The translations under genes were made by a program, and so were the position numbers. Below, piece after piece: positions 7,158-16,983 of a stretch of 64,000 bases of DNA. Below the pieces are notes generated by a model. It did not search any database. It saw nothing but the letters and a program-made list of their open reading frames with translations, and was not told the DNA's origin. Source of the stretch: Aureibaculum sp. 2308TA14-22 (lineage in GTDB: Bacteria > Bacteroidota > Bacteroidia > Flavobacteriales > Flavobacteriaceae); the NCBI RefSeq assembly GCF_040538665.1, contig NZ_JBEWXT010000001.1:3064501-3128500 (forward strand). The letters run 5' to 3'. Within the stretch, counting starts at the first letter, position 1. Every line of letters begins with the position of its first letter.

Positions 7158-7871
7158 ATGAACGCACTCAACAACAAAGTAGCATACATAACAGGAGGTA
7201 CAAAAGGAATAGGATATGGCGTAGCAAAATGCTTATTAAATGCAGGAATGAGAGTTGCCATTAGTGGACGGAATTTAGCATCGGCAGAAAAAGCCGCTGC
7301 TGCATTAGGCAACAAAGACCAAGTATTGGCACTGAAATCCGATGTGACCAACTTAGAAAACGAAAAAGAGGCTATCACTAAAATAATCGAAAAGTGGGGA
7401 CAATTAAATCTTGTATTGGCTAATGCAGGTATCGGTAAATTTGCCCCGATTGACGAACTTTCTCCATCAGATTGGAACGCTATGATAGACACTAACCTTA
7501 CTGGTGTTTTTCATACCTTAAAGGGTTCAGTTGAAGCCTTAAAAAAATCAAAAGGGTATTTTATTACCCTAGCAAGTTTGGCAGGCACCAATTTCTTTGG
7601 TCAAGGTGCTGGATATAACGCCTCCAAATTCGGATTAGTGGGATTTACACAAGCGACAATGCTGGATTTACGGCCTTATGACATTAAAGTATCTACAATA
7701 ATGCCAGGTTCTGTAGCTACATATTTTAATGATAATAAACCTGATGAAAGCGATGCATGGAAAATACAGCCTGAAGACATCGGCAAACTGGTATTGGATT
7801 TATTGACCATGCATCCACGAACGTTGCCAAGTAAAATTGAGGTTAGACCTACAAGACCAGATTTGAAATAA
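7158..7871 (+). CDS. Short-chain dehydrogenase/reductase (classical SDR)
   Basis: The 237-residue Rossmann protein has the cofactor loop TGGTKGIG (residues 12-19), an ANAG motif near 91, the catalytic serine in TLASLAG and the catalytic YNASK pair. Arginine and asparagine in SGRN after beta-2 suggest NADP(H) preference. SDRs of this type reduce or oxidise carbonyl and hydroxyl groups. The substrate cannot be read from sequence, and the neighbours (tRNA-Ala tail and pckA) do not help. It appears to be a single-gene unit. Confidence 0.9.
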   Translation: MNALNNKVAYITGGTKGIGYGVAKCLLNAGMRVAISGRNLASAEKAAAALGNKDQVLALKSDVTNLENEKEAITKIIEKWGQLNLVLANAGIGKFAPIDELSPSDWNAMIDTNLTGVFHTLKGSVEALKKSKGYFITLASLAGTNFFGQGAGYNASKFGLVGFTQATMLDLRPYDIKVSTIMPGSVATYFNDNKPDESDAWKIQPEDIGKLVLDLLTMHPRTLPSKIEVRPTRPDLK

Positions 7872-8021
7872 ATTACTAATAAAAGAACAAAATTGAGCTA
7901 TTATTTTTAAAATATAAATAGGTTCAACAGTCACATTATCAACAATATATAATCTTGAAAACGTTATAGTAGATAATTAGATTAACTGATAAATGTCATA
8001 ATATTTTATTGCCTATTATGA

Positions 8022-8029
8022 TAAATTTG
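8022..8029 (+). promoter_or_regulatory. Bacteroidota -7 element for pckA
   Basis: TAAATTTG matches TAnnTTTG exactly and lies 40 bp before the pckA ATG. No convincing TTTG -33 partner at 19-21 bp was seen. Confidence 0.5.
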
Positions 8030-8069
8030 TACAGAGATTAAAGTTAAGTATTAAACTAAAATTATAAAG

Positions 8070-9668
8070 ATGAAGAATATCAAAGTTATTCAGGAGTTAC
8101 ACGATCTAGGAATTACGGGATACCATGAGGTTGTTTACAATCCTACTTATCAGGAATTGTACGACGCAGAAGTGTCTTATGCAAGAAAGGGTTTTGAAAA
8201 AGGGGCAGATACTTCTACGGGTGCTGTTGCCGTTAAGACTGGAGTTTTTACAGGACGCTCTCCTAAAGATAGATATATAGTAAAAGACGATATTACTAAA
8301 GATACTATTGACTGGAATAAGGTTAATGTACCAACTTCTAATGAAATATATCAGGATTTAAAAGGACTGGTTTTAGAACAACTTTCAACATCACCTAAAT
8401 TGTATGTAGTAGATGCATTTTGTGGTACCAACGTTGACACACGATTAAAAGTGCGTTTTGTGATGGAGGTAGCATGGCAAGCACATTTTGTTACTAACAT
8501 GTTTATTAGACCTTCAATTTACGAATTAGAAAATTTTGGTGAACCAGATTTTGTTGTGATGAATGGTTCAAAAACTGTGAACCCTAACTGGAAAGAACAA
8601 GGATTAAATTCTGAGAACTTTGTAGTGTTTAATTTGACAGAAAAAATCCAAATTATTGGTGGTACATGGTACGGAGGTGAAATGAAAAAAGGAATGTTCG
8701 CCATGATGAATTATTACTTACCATTGAAAGGAATGGCTTCAATGCACTGTTCCGCTAATGTTGGAGAAGACGGTGATGTAGCAGTATTTTTTGGTTTATC
8801 GGGAACTGGTAAAACTACCCTATCTGCAGATCCAAAACGTTACTTAATTGGTGATGACGAACATGGATGGGATGACAATGGTGTATTTAACTTTGAAGGT
8901 GGTTGTTATGCAAAAGTTATTGACTTAAGCGAAAAAAACGAACCAGATATTTGGAGGGCTATTAAAAGAGATGCACTATTAGAAAACGTTGTTGTTGATG
9001 AATATGGAGAAGTAGATTACTACGATCATTCAATTACACAAAATTCAAGAGTTTCATACCCAATTTACAATATCAATAAAATTGTATTGCCATCAAAAGC
9101 GGGTCATGCTAGTAAAATCATTTATCTATCTGCTGATGCATTTGGGGTATTACCTCCAGTTTCAGTTTTAGATGATGCACAAGCTCAGTACCATTTCTTA
9201 TGTGGGTTTACATCTAAATTAGCGGGAACAGAAAGAGGAATTACAGAACCTCAACCATCATTCTCCCCTGCATTTGGTGAAGCATTTTTAACGTTGAAAC
9301 CAACAATGTATTCTTCTACATTGGTTGCTAAAATGAAAGAACACAACGCAAAAGCGTATTTAGTAAATACGGGTTGGAACGGAACTGGAAAGAGAATATC
9401 GTTAAAAGATACACGTGCAATTATTGATGCCATATTAGATGGTTCAATTGATAAAGCTGAAACTGTTGACATTCCTTTCTTAAACTTAACAGCTCCAAAA
9501 GAATTACCAGGAGTAAGTGATATTTTAGATCCAAGGGATACCTATAAAGATGTTTCTGAATGGGAAGTGAAAGCTAAAAAATTAGCTGGTCTTTACATCA
9601 AAAACTTTGAAAAATATTGTGATACTGAAGAAGGGCGTGCTTTAGTAAAAGCTGGACCACAGTTATAA
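8070..9668 (+). CDS. pckA: Phosphoenolpyruvate carboxykinase (ATP)
   Basis: The enzyme converts oxaloacetate and ATP to phosphoenolpyruvate, ADP and CO2, the first committed step of gluconeogenesis. At 532 residues it has the normal length. Motifs seen are TGRSPKDR (61-68, oxaloacetate binding), [14 protein letters not shown] (metal-binding histidine/lysine region), the P-loop [11 protein letters not shown] (from 242) and GDDEHGWDD (from 261). The family is the ATP-dependent type and not the GTP type. It is monocistronic, with its own promoter and a strong terminator. Gluconeogenic output fits the glycogen cluster farther along. Confidence 0.97.
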   Translation: MKNIKVIQELHDLGITGYHEVVYNPTYQELYDAEVSYARKGFEKGADTSTGAVAVKTGVFTGRSPKDRYIVKDDITKDTIDWNKVNVPTSNEIYQDLKGLVLEQLSTSPKLYVVDAFCGTNVDTRLKVRFVMEVAWQAHFVTNMFIRPSIYELENFGEPDFVVMNGSKTVNPNWKEQGLNSENFVVFNLTEKIQIIGGTWYGGEMKKGMFAMMNYYLPLKGMASMHCSANVGEDGDVAVFFGLSGTGKTTLSADPKRYLIGDDEHGWDDNGVFNFEGGCYAKVIDLSEKNEPDIWRAIKRDALLENVVVDEYGEVDYYDHSITQNSRVSYPIYNINKIVLPSKAGHASKIIYLSADAFGVLPPVSVLDDAQAQYHFLCGFTSKLAGTERGITEPQPSFSPAFGEAFLTLKPTMYSSTLVAKMKEHNAKAYLVNTGWNGTGKRISLKDTRAIIDAILDGSIDKAETVDIPFLNLTAPKELPGVSDILDPRDTYKDVSEWEVKAKKLAGLYIKNFEKYCDTEEGRALVKAGPQL

Positions 9669-9720
9669 GAAGATTCATTTTTTAATTGTATTAAGGTTAG
9701 AACTTTAATCTTATTTTAAT

Positions 9721-9756
9721 AAAAGAGCCTCATTTTAAAAATGAGGCTCTTTTTTG
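9721..9756. terminator. Strong intrinsic terminator after pckA
   Basis: A 15-bp perfect stem (AAAAGAGCCTCATTT with its complement, 9721-9735 and 9739-9753) with a 3-nt loop, followed by T residues. The A-rich left flank makes it usable from both strands, which also suits the convergent SLC13 gene. Confidence 0.88.
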
Positions 9757-9856
9757 GTTTACTTAGTTGGTAATAAGTAGTAATTTTTCAAGGATAGGTT
9801 ATCATATCAACTCATTTAACGCGATAATCCATTTTCCCTAATCTTCTAATTTTGTT

Positions 9857-11761
9857 TTAAAAAGGCCATATAACAGGCACAAGTAGCAAGGTTATTATAA
9901 AAAATAGTAAGAGTAATGGAGCACCTACTTTTAAATAGTCTATAAATTTATAACCCCCAGCAGTCATAACCATTGCATTTGTTGTTGTACCTACTGGTGT
10001 TAAAAAGGCAGTTGAGGCACTAATTGCAACTGCTATCATAAAAGGTTCTGGTGATATTTGTAAAGAGCCGGCTGCTAAAATTGCAATCGGTGCCATTAAT
10101 ACGGCAGTTGCACTGTTATTAATTACTTGACTGAAGGTTGTGGTGAGTAAAAAAATGCCTCCTAACAATAATATCGGGTGAACTGAACCCAAATAAGTAA
10201 CCAAATTACTTGCTATTAGTTGTGCTGTACCTGTTTTTTGCAAAGCGATACCCATAGGAATCATTGCAGCGATCATTACCACGCTTGTCCAACTAATACC
10301 TTTATAAGCTTTTGAAATAGGTACACATCCTGTAAGCATTACAACACCTGCACTAATTAAGGCAGCAATAGATCCAGGTACTATCTTAAAAACTAGTAAA
10401 ACAACCATTAAGACTAAAGCCCCTAAGGCTATATAAGATTTGAAAGTTAAGTTGTCTATATTCTTTGCCATTCTTTCTGGACTGCCACAAATTACTATAT
10501 TTTCGTGCTGTTGCTTTAAAGCTTCAATATCTTCCCATGCACCTCTTATTAAAAAGGCATCACCAGCTTTTACAACATTTTCTTTATCTATAATTGGTTT
10601 GCTATTACGAGAACCTGCAAGTAATTGTATGTTAAATCGTTGAAAATATTGACCTAATTTGCGTTTTCCAACCAAAATTGATTGTGGTGTTACAATAATT
10701 TCTGTCATACCAACTTCTTGGTTTAATAGGTTATTTTTTAGTTCCTCTTTAATAGATTCTAGCGGTAGCAACCCCAATCTAAATTTTATCATTAAATTAT
10801 TGATGGCTTCAGTATCACCTTTTACTGTTAGGATATCGTGATATCTCATTTCTGTATCAGGTGTAGGAAATTCAATAAAAGGCTCTACTCTTTTTAATAC
10901 ACTTGGATGTCTTCTTTTTAATCGGATAATAGAAATATGAAAATCATTTCCGAAATTCCAATCCTCAATTTTAGTATTTATTAGTGGTGAAACAGATCGT
11001 ATCCGTAACCTATAATAATCACCTTCAATTTTATAAGACTCTATCCATTTGTGTAAAGTTGACTCAATATTTACAGGTTTGTTATTTGTTTTATTTTTAG
11101 GCAACAATTTATAGCCTATATATCTAAAATAAAGTATTGCAATAATCAGTAAGGGCAAACCAATCAAAGCAAATTCAAAAAAAGAAAACCCCTCAAAACC
11201 AGCTTCGATAAGAGCATTGCTCGTTATAATATTTGGTGGTGTACCTGTTAATGTCAACAACCCACCAGTATTGGATCCAAAAGCAACGGGCATTAGTATT
11301 TTTGATGGCATTGTACCTATGCTCCAAGCCGAAGAAATAGTCATTGGCATTAATGTTGCCACGGTACCAGTATTGCTGACAAAGCCAGACAAAACACCAC
11401 CTCCCAGTGTTACCAAGACAAGTAATTTAGGTGCACTTTTACCAGCCCACTCTACAAACTTTTTACCCGCCAATGCAGTCCAACCAGTTTGCGAAAGTCC
11501 CTCTCCTATTATAAAAAGAGCTGCAATCATTATAACGGTAGGATTACTAAAACCGCTTAATGTTTCAGTAGCATCTAATATACCTGTTAAAAACAGGCTT
11601 ATCATGGAGATTAACGCTACAATATCTGGTGGAAATTTACCCCAAACAAATAAGGCAATAGTGATAGTTAAAATGGTCAACATTAAATAAATCATAACTC
11701 TAATTATAGTTAATACTTTTTTATCAACAGCTTCTAATAAAACCATTAATTTCGGCAACAA
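9857..11761 (-). CDS. SLC13 (DASS) family permease with two RCK_C domains
   Basis: The 634-residue inner-membrane protein starts with five to six hydrophobic segments, including FVSNTGTVATLMPM and GSNTGGLLTLTGTPPNI, the SNT and TGTPPN signatures of the SLC13 (divalent anion:Na+ symporter) family. Residues about 230-420 form a soluble insert with two TrkA-C/RCK_C-like modules (KRRHPSVLKR...MRYHDILTVKG and GAWEDIEALKQQ ends). The second transport half follows with INNSATAVLMAPIA and LTPVGTTTNAMVM. Relatives carry sulfate, phosphate or dicarboxylates, and the substrate is not decidable here. It is convergent with pckA and single. Confidence 0.88.
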   Translation of the reverse strand: MLPKLMVLLEAVDKKVLTIIRVMIYLMLTILTITIALFVWGKFPPDIVALISMISLFLTGILDATETLSGFSNPTVIMIAALFIIGEGLSQTGWTALAGKKFVEWAGKSAPKLLVLVTLGGGVLSGFVSNTGTVATLMPMTISSAWSIGTMPSKILMPVAFGSNTGGLLTLTGTPPNIITSNALIEAGFEGFSFFEFALIGLPLLIIAILYFRYIGYKLLPKNKTNNKPVNIESTLHKWIESYKIEGDYYRLRIRSVSPLINTKIEDWNFGNDFHISIIRLKRRHPSVLKRVEPFIEFPTPDTEMRYHDILTVKGDTEAINNLMIKFRLGLLPLESIKEELKNNLLNQEVGMTEIIVTPQSILVGKRKLGQYFQRFNIQLLAGSRNSKPIIDKENVVKAGDAFLIRGAWEDIEALKQQHENIVICGSPERMAKNIDNLTFKSYIALGALVLMVVLLVFKIVPGSIAALISAGVVMLTGCVPISKAYKGISWTSVVMIAAMIPMGIALQKTGTAQLIASNLVTYLGSVHPILLLGGIFLLTTTFSQVINNSATAVLMAPIAILAAGSLQISPEPFMIAVAISASTAFLTPVGTTTNAMVMTAGGYKFIDYLKVGAPLLLLFFIITLLLVPVIWPF

Positions 11762-11823
11762 ATGTATAATGATAGCTCATAAAGAAGTATGATAAATATC
11801 ATGGGTTGAACATCTGTTATATG

Positions 11824-12666
11824 CTAAAACCCTACAAAAACGCCTGATTTTTCAACGATTTCGAAAAGGTGCGGTGGTAACTTTTTTTCTTCCCAAGGAT
11901 GTTTCCCTCCAAAAGTGTGATTTGCATTTTTTATGGTATAAAGTTCACTGCTTTTAGACCAAAAATGCAAATTTTTTGCTTCATTCAATTTCACAGTTTC
12001 ATCATCTGTACCATGAATTATCAAATAGGGAATTTTCAAGTTTTCTACGGCAGTTTTAATATGCAATCTGTTCTTATTTGCTACAAAATTTTCATAGAAC
12101 TGATAATAATGTGGTAGTTGTTGCTTGGTTCTGGAATTCTCAATATACGAAACACCATGTTTTTTCCACAATTTCAAAATTTCACCTTGTGGGAATCTAG
12201 CTCCATAATCAGAAACACCAGCCCAGGTAATAACTTTACTTATGCGGTTGTCTTCGCTGGCTTTGATAGTAACAATGCCTCCACCTCTAGAATGACCTAT
12301 TAAGGTAATGTTTGTTGAGTCAACTTCATTTTTATATTCGCTTCCTTCCGAAATCCAATCAATAATAGCTTCTAAATCATCAAGTTCTTTTATAAAATTA
12401 TTTTGTCCAAAAGCTTCCAAATCGGGAAAATCAATCGGTTGTTTTACAGTACCTCCATTATGCGAAAAATTAAACTTGATAAAGAAAATACCATTTTTGG
12501 CGAAATTTTCTGCCACCAAATCCCAACAGCCCCAATCTTTAAAACCTTTATAACCGTGTGCAAAAATTACAACAGGTTTGGGTTGGTTATTTTCAATATA
12601 AAACACATCTGTTAAAATGGGTTTTTGGTGTTTCCCTTGTAGTTGAATGTTTCGTTTAATTATCAT
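11824..12666 (-). CDS. Alpha/beta hydrolase (dienelactone-hydrolase-like)
   Basis: This 280-residue cytosolic hydrolase has the nucleophile elbow GHSRGGG with Ser126, an acid at D221 or D222 (IIHGTDDETV) and the histidine H250 (NANHTFGG). The oxyanion HGYKGFKDWG lies near residue 38. The fold and motifs resemble the BAAT/dienelactone-hydrolase or acylaminoacyl-peptidase side of the superfamily. The substrate is unknown. Its start overlaps the end of the AddB-like gene by 4 bp (ATGA type), so the two are translationally coupled. Confidence 0.87.
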   Translation of the reverse strand: MIIKRNIQLQGKHQKPILTDVFYIENNQPKPVVIFAHGYKGFKDWGCWDLVAENFAKNGIFFIKFNFSHNGGTVKQPIDFPDLEAFGQNNFIKELDDLEAIIDWISEGSEYKNEVDSTNITLIGHSRGGGIVTIKASEDNRISKVITWAGVSDYGARFPQGEILKLWKKHGVSYIENSRTKQQLPHYYQFYENFVANKNRLHIKTAVENLKIPYLIIHGTDDETVKLNEAKNLHFWSKSSELYTIKNANHTFGGKHPWEEKKLPPHLFEIVEKSGVFVGF

Positions 12667-15395
12667 GTTGTAAATGGTGATTCTTTTTCTAGTATTGGAA
12701 TAGTTGGGTCAAATATTTCTACTAATAATTGTTTTAATTCGGTCTTAAAAAAGTCAATATCTTCTTGAGTTACTGTAGCTTTATTTATTTTTAAAAACCC
12801 TACTTTTAAATTTTTGAATGATACAATTCCGCTTTCTAAAGGTTGTTTATCTATGTTTAACCCTAATGATTCTGAAAACAACAGAGCATAAAAAAGCACT
12901 TGAAAACTTTTATTGTGCTTTTTATAATCTTTTGTTATTAAAGACCAATCTTTAATATTCAATTCTTTTTGCTCCACTTTTCCTGTTTTGTAATCTATGA
13001 TTCTGGTTGTTCCGTTAAGTTCGTCAATCCTATCTGCTTCACCAACCAGTTGAACTGGAAAGTTTAAACTCTCAACTTTAATTTTTAAAGTTAATTTCTT
13101 TTCTAAAGCTAAAATTTTCAAGACATTCCCATCTTTAATCAATCTTAATTCTTGATTTAAAAAATTAGTTACAAATTGTTGTGCCACATTATACACCAAT
13201 AAGTTTTTACCTTTAGAAATATTACCGCTGTTATACACTTCTTTAAACCATTTGCGAACCTCTGAAGAAACTTTAGACTTCATTTGAAGCAATGTGTCTT
13301 CGGTTAAAATTTCATTAATATAAGGCTCGTAGAGAGCTTCTAATGTTTTATGAATAATAGTTCCCAATGTATTTGCAGCTATAGTCTCTTCAACCTCTTC
13401 AATTTCTCTGATTTTAAGAATTTTTTGGTTGTAGAATTCTAATGGATTTAGAATATATTTAGTAAGTGTTGATGCTGAAAATCCTTTTTCAGCCAAGCCT
13501 TTTAATTCTTTATCGACAAATTCTTTTTTTGAAATTTCTTTAAAATCAATATTGGTTTTAACCACATTTGGGCTTACCACAATCTTTTCAACTTCATTTT
13601 TTTTTAAGATTTCCAATTGTGTTAAAAAGCGGCTTTGCTCACCCGAACCATAACTATCTGCTTCAGTGTTATAAATAACATATATATTTTCCGCACGTTG
13701 AATCAATCTAAAAAAGTGATAGGCAAAAATGGCGTCTTTTTCTTTGTAAGTAGGCAATCCCACCTCTCTTTTAATATCAAAAGGAATAAAAGAATTATCT
13801 GATTTCCCAGCAGGTAAAATCCCTTCGTTTACTGATGTGATGATTATATTTTTAAAATCAAGTACACGGGTTTCCAACACTCCCATAATTTGCAAACCTG
13901 ATAAAGGTTCTCCTTTAAAGGATAATTTTTCCATTTTAAGCATCTGGTTATAAAACACACTAAGCGTTTTAATATCTGTAATATGTCCAAACTTTTGGTT
14001 AAGGTTTAGCAATTGCTGAAAAATGGTGTAAAAACGAAACAGGTATTCTCTTTCAAGTTTGTTAAGATTTCTTTTTTTCTTTACAAGTTCAATATATTTA
14101 ATGCAGTTTTTTATAGCAGTATTAGCGTTATTTTCCCAGTTGTCGAATAAAAAAGAAAGCTTGTTGAACTCTGAATTATTATCAGCCAACCTTATTAAAC
14201 TCGATTTGGTTAGGTAAGTAAAATTATTAGCAGCAATTTTATATAGTAAATCATCAATAATTGCTGGGTTATTAAAAAAAGATTTTACCTGCGGATGATT
14301 TAATAATGCCAATACTTCTTTATAATAAAATGCTCCTTTTTTATGATGCATTTGAAGTTTAAGCAGATACTCAAAAACAGTACTCAAAGGAATATTTTTA
14401 AGCTCATACCCCATGGTAATATTAACACGCTCTACATCTGTTGGTAATGAATTTAAAGAAGCTCCGAGCATGGACTCTTCTGCCAAAACCAAAGCTGTAT
14501 CTGAAAAATTAGTAGTTGTATTGGCAATTTCTTTTAAAATTTCGCCAGCATATTTTATTTGCGAAATATCTTTTGGCGTGCCAATAATCTTAATCTTCTT
14601 TTTTGATGTAAACTCATCAGAAAACCAGTTGAAACCGTTTGTTATAAAATAATTCCATTTGGTCTTATATTTATCTATAAAATTAGAGACTTGCGGGTTA
14701 TTTTCTACAAAAAACTTATCTATGTCCCAATAGATTGTAGCTAAGTTATTATCTAGTAAACTCTTGAAAATGGTTTCTTCGGCTTTATTTAAAGCATTAA
14801 AACCAACCAAAACTATCTTATCGGGTGTGTTGTTAATGTACCATTCTATGTTTTCAACAGCTTCTCTGTATTGTAAGCCTTGATATCCTACCTTTTTTTC
14901 GAGTAAATAACCATAAAGTGTATTATAATAGCTTTCAAAATTTTCGTAAAACTTTACTTGATTTAAAATTAAATCTGTCTTTTGCTCTCCTTTTAATAAT
15001 GTTTCTAATCTTTTAATGTCCGTGAGGTAAGAGAATAGATAATTAGCGTCAACTAAATGTCTATCAATCTCATTAAAATCTTGAAGTAATAATGGAGCCC
15101 ATTTGACAAAGTTTTCAAAGCTTTCAGCTTTGTCCTTTTCTATTACTTTTTTATAAATAGTATAAAATTCAAATAACAAGTTTGTGTTGTCAATTGAATT
15201 AACTCTAGACAGCTCCTCAATAAACTCCTCAATACTTATTATTTTCGGCAGTATTGTAGTTTTTTTTAATTTAGATTTTAGCGTGTTTTTTAAAAATATT
15301 CCCGCTCTTTTACTGGGCAATACAAAAGTAAGTTCTGTACTGTTGCTATTCTTAGAAAGTACATCGGTTACAACCCGATTTAAAAAGCTTTGCAT
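12663..15395 (-). CDS. AddB-like PD-(D/E)XK nuclease family protein
   Basis: The protein of about 910 residues begins with an inactivated helicase-like region (VLPSKRAGIFLKNTL near the start, typical of AddB/RexB) and contains the NEGILPAG motif of UvrD-like relatives. It ends with a PD-(D/E)XK nuclease domain whose active-site residues are seen in LVGEADRIDEL and RIIDYKTGKVEQ. In Bacteroidota such proteins pair with a UvrD/AddA-type helicase-nuclease for double-strand-break resection, but no partner is in this window. The frame is open to 15416 (MLLNIQL...); the ATG at 15395 (MQSFLNRVV) looks more family-like and is chosen. Confidence 0.85.
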   Translation of the reverse strand: MQSFLNRVVTDVLSKNSNSTELTFVLPSKRAGIFLKNTLKSKLKKTTILPKIISIEEFIEELSRVNSIDNTNLLFEFYTIYKKVIEKDKAESFENFVKWAPLLLQDFNEIDRHLVDANYLFSYLTDIKRLETLLKGEQKTDLILNQVKFYENFESYYNTLYGYLLEKKVGYQGLQYREAVENIEWYINNTPDKIVLVGFNALNKAEETIFKSLLDNNLATIYWDIDKFFVENNPQVSNFIDKYKTKWNYFITNGFNWFSDEFTSKKKIKIIGTPKDISQIKYAGEILKEIANTTTNFSDTALVLAEESMLGASLNSLPTDVERVNITMGYELKNIPLSTVFEYLLKLQMHHKKGAFYYKEVLALLNHPQVKSFFNNPAIIDDLLYKIAANNFTYLTKSSLIRLADNNSEFNKLSFLFDNWENNANTAIKNCIKYIELVKKKRNLNKLEREYLFRFYTIFQQLLNLNQKFGHITDIKTLSVFYNQMLKMEKLSFKGEPLSGLQIMGVLETRVLDFKNIIITSVNEGILPAGKSDNSFIPFDIKREVGLPTYKEKDAIFAYHFFRLIQRAENIYVIYNTEADSYGSGEQSRFLTQLEILKKNEVEKIVVSPNVVKTNIDFKEISKKEFVDKELKGLAEKGFSASTLTKYILNPLEFYNQKILKIREIEEVEETIAANTLGTIIHKTLEALYEPYINEILTEDTLLQMKSKVSSEVRKWFKEVYNSGNISKGKNLLVYNVAQQFVTNFLNQELRLIKDGNVLKILALEKKLTLKIKVESLNFPVQLVGEADRIDELNGTTRIIDYKTGKVEQKELNIKDWSLITKDYKKHNKSFQVLFYALLFSESLGLNIDKQPLESGIVSFKNLKVGFLKINKATVTQEDIDFFKTELKQLLVEIFDPTIPILEKESPFTT

Positions 15396-15435
15396 TAGCT
15401 GAATATTTAATAACAAATTTACAAAATGAGTTCAA

Positions 15436-15467
15436 TAAAAAAAGCCACGCTTAAAAGCGTGGCTTTA
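15436..15467 (-). terminator. Intrinsic terminator after the OmpA gene
   Basis: A hairpin of AAAGCCACGCTT with its complement (15441-15452 and 15455-15466), followed on the minus strand by a run of seven T residues. It separates the OmpA transcript from the AddB-like gene. Confidence 0.85.
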
Positions 15468-15487
15468 ACATTTATTATTTAATTAAC

Positions 15488-16846
15488 TTAGTTCTTCAAG
15501 TTAATTTCAACTCTTCTGTTTTGAGCTCTACCTTTGCTTGTTCTGTTGTTAGCAATAGGATTAGCTTCACCAAAACCTTTAGAACTTAATCTTGTAGAAG
15601 ATATACCTTTTCCTACTAAGTAGTCTAATACCGCTTTTGCTCTTTCTTCAGATAATTTTTGGTTTATTTTATCAGAACCTGAGCTATCAGTATGACCGTC
15701 AACGCTGAAGTCAGAATCTTTGAATTCTTTCATAATATCAGCAATTAAATCTAATTTTTCAGCAACACCAGGTCTGAAAGAAGATTTTCCTGTGTTAAAG
15801 TAGATAGCTTTTGCAAACTCATCTAATTTAGCTTTAGCTTCAACAGTAATAACTTTTTCAGGACAACCTTGGTTAGAAGCAGGACCTGCTTCGTTTACAC
15901 AGTTATCATCTTTATCAAATACACCATCACCGTCAGTATCTGGCCAAGGACAACCTTTGTTTTCTTTTGGACCAGCTACATCTTTACACTCATCGTCTTT
16001 GTCATATACGCCATCACCGTCTGCATCTGGACAACCATTGTTTGCAGCAGTACCAGCATCATTTGGACATTGATCGTCTTTATCAGCAACACCATCACCA
16101 TCAGCATCTGGACAACCGTTTAAAGCGGCTAAACCAGCAACTTCTGGACAAGCATCATCGGCATCCTTAATACCATCTCCATCTGTATCTGGACAACCAT
16201 TGAAAGCTTCTAAACCAAATACTTCTGGACACTCATCATCCTTGTCATAAACACCATCACCATCAGTATCTTTTCCGCCAAATCTAATAGTTAAACCAGC
16301 AGCATGTTGGAAATGAGGTGCTACGTTATCTTCATCAAATGAATGTTTATAAGCGGTTTGTATATTAAGACCGATAAAGTCATTAAACCAAAAATTAGCA
16401 CCAAGACCACCGTTAACAGTACCTGCACTGTTATCATCTATGAACTGGTAACCACCACCGATATGAACATAAGGGTCAAACCATTTGCCATTGACAAATG
16501 CATATCTAATGTCTAAATCTGCACCAATGTAAGATAAATCGTTCGCAGACATATCTCCCATTTTTTCAATTTTGTTTAACGAACCTGCTAAACCTAAAGA
16601 AAAACCATTACCTAAATATCTACCAACTCTAAGTCTAGAAATAGATGGAATGATGTTGTAATGATCATCAACATTAATAAAATCGCTAAACCATCCTCCT
16701 GTTCCTGGTAAACCAGAGTTTGTAGGATAAAAATCTACCGCGTTAGCACCAAAGTCAATAGACCAAGGGTTGTTTTCGTCTTGTGCATTCATGCTGAAAC
16801 CAGCAAAAAGTGCAACTACGAATAAAACTTTTCTTAAGTGTTTCAT
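15488..16846 (-). CDS. OmpA family outer-membrane protein with thrombospondin type 3 repeats
   Basis: The 452 residues comprise a signal peptide ending near SMNA, a beta-barrel domain (about 25-192) rich in alternating aromatic strands, a row of calcium-binding DTDGDGVYDKDDECP-type TSP3 repeats (about 194-330) and a C-terminal OmpA domain (about 340-452). The OmpA domain carries the peptidoglycan-binding signature VDGHTDSSG and LSEERAKAV, then GRAQNRRVEI. It would anchor the outer membrane to the cell wall, with the acidic repeats as a Ca2+-stiffened linker. It has its own promoter and terminator and is expected to be abundant. Confidence 0.95.
   Translation of the reverse strand: MKHLRKVLFVVALFAGFSMNAQDENNPWSIDFGANAVDFYPTNSGLPGTGGWFSDFINVDDHYNIIPSISRLRVGRYLGNGFSLGLAGSLNKIEKMGDMSANDLSYIGADLDIRYAFVNGKWFDPYVHIGGGYQFIDDNSAGTVNGGLGANFWFNDFIGLNIQTAYKHSFDEDNVAPHFQHAAGLTIRFGGKDTDGDGVYDKDDECPEVFGLEAFNGCPDTDGDGIKDADDACPEVAGLAALNGCPDADGDGVADKDDQCPNDAGTAANNGCPDADGDGVYDKDDECKDVAGPKENKGCPWPDTDGDGVFDKDDNCVNEAGPASNQGCPEKVITVEAKAKLDEFAKAIYFNTGKSSFRPGVAEKLDLIADIMKEFKDSDFSVDGHTDSSGSDKINQKLSEERAKAVLDYLVGKGISSTRLSSKGFGEANPIANNRTSKGRAQNRRVEINLKN
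15860..16267 (-). repeat. TSP3 tandem-repeat coding region
   Basis: The DNA encodes about six D-x-D-G-D-G-(V/I)-x-D-x-x-D-x-C-P units with GLxxxNGCP-like joints. The recurring ACCATCACCATCAGTATCTGG-like blocks on the plus strand come from this protein periodicity. Such stretches are prone to copy-number change between strains. Confidence 0.8.
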
Positions 16847-16888
16847 TTTAATTAATTTAAATTATAGTTTCTGTTTTTAAATTTGTTG

Positions 16889-16896
16889 CAAATATA
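16889..16896 (-). promoter_or_regulatory. Bacteroidota -7 element for the OmpA gene
   Basis: On the minus strand TATATTTG followed by CA matches TAnnTTTG exactly, about 43 bp before the ATG. This fits a strongly expressed outer-membrane gene. Confidence 0.6.
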
Positions 16897-16983
16897 CGAA
16901 ATATAGTATATATCTAACTTTTTCTTGTTGTTTTTTTAATAATTGAGATATGTAACGTTAACTATTTGCTAATATTGTAACGC

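Noticed and set aside
11217-11690. Plus-strand 157-residue frame within the SLC13 gene
   Set aside because: It is a shadow of hydrophobic codons on the opposite strand, and the permease motifs on the minus strand are clear.
12663-15395. Cas4-like or restriction nuclease because of the PD-(D/E)XK domain
   Set aside because: The whole-protein layout with an inactive helicase-like N-terminus is AddB-like, and no cas or modification genes are nearby.
15869-16170. Open frames on the plus strand inside the OmpA gene, and a CRISPR-like look of repeated blocks
   Set aside because: The repetition follows the TSP3 protein repeats on the minus strand, with no constant spacers; the plus-strand frames are shadows.
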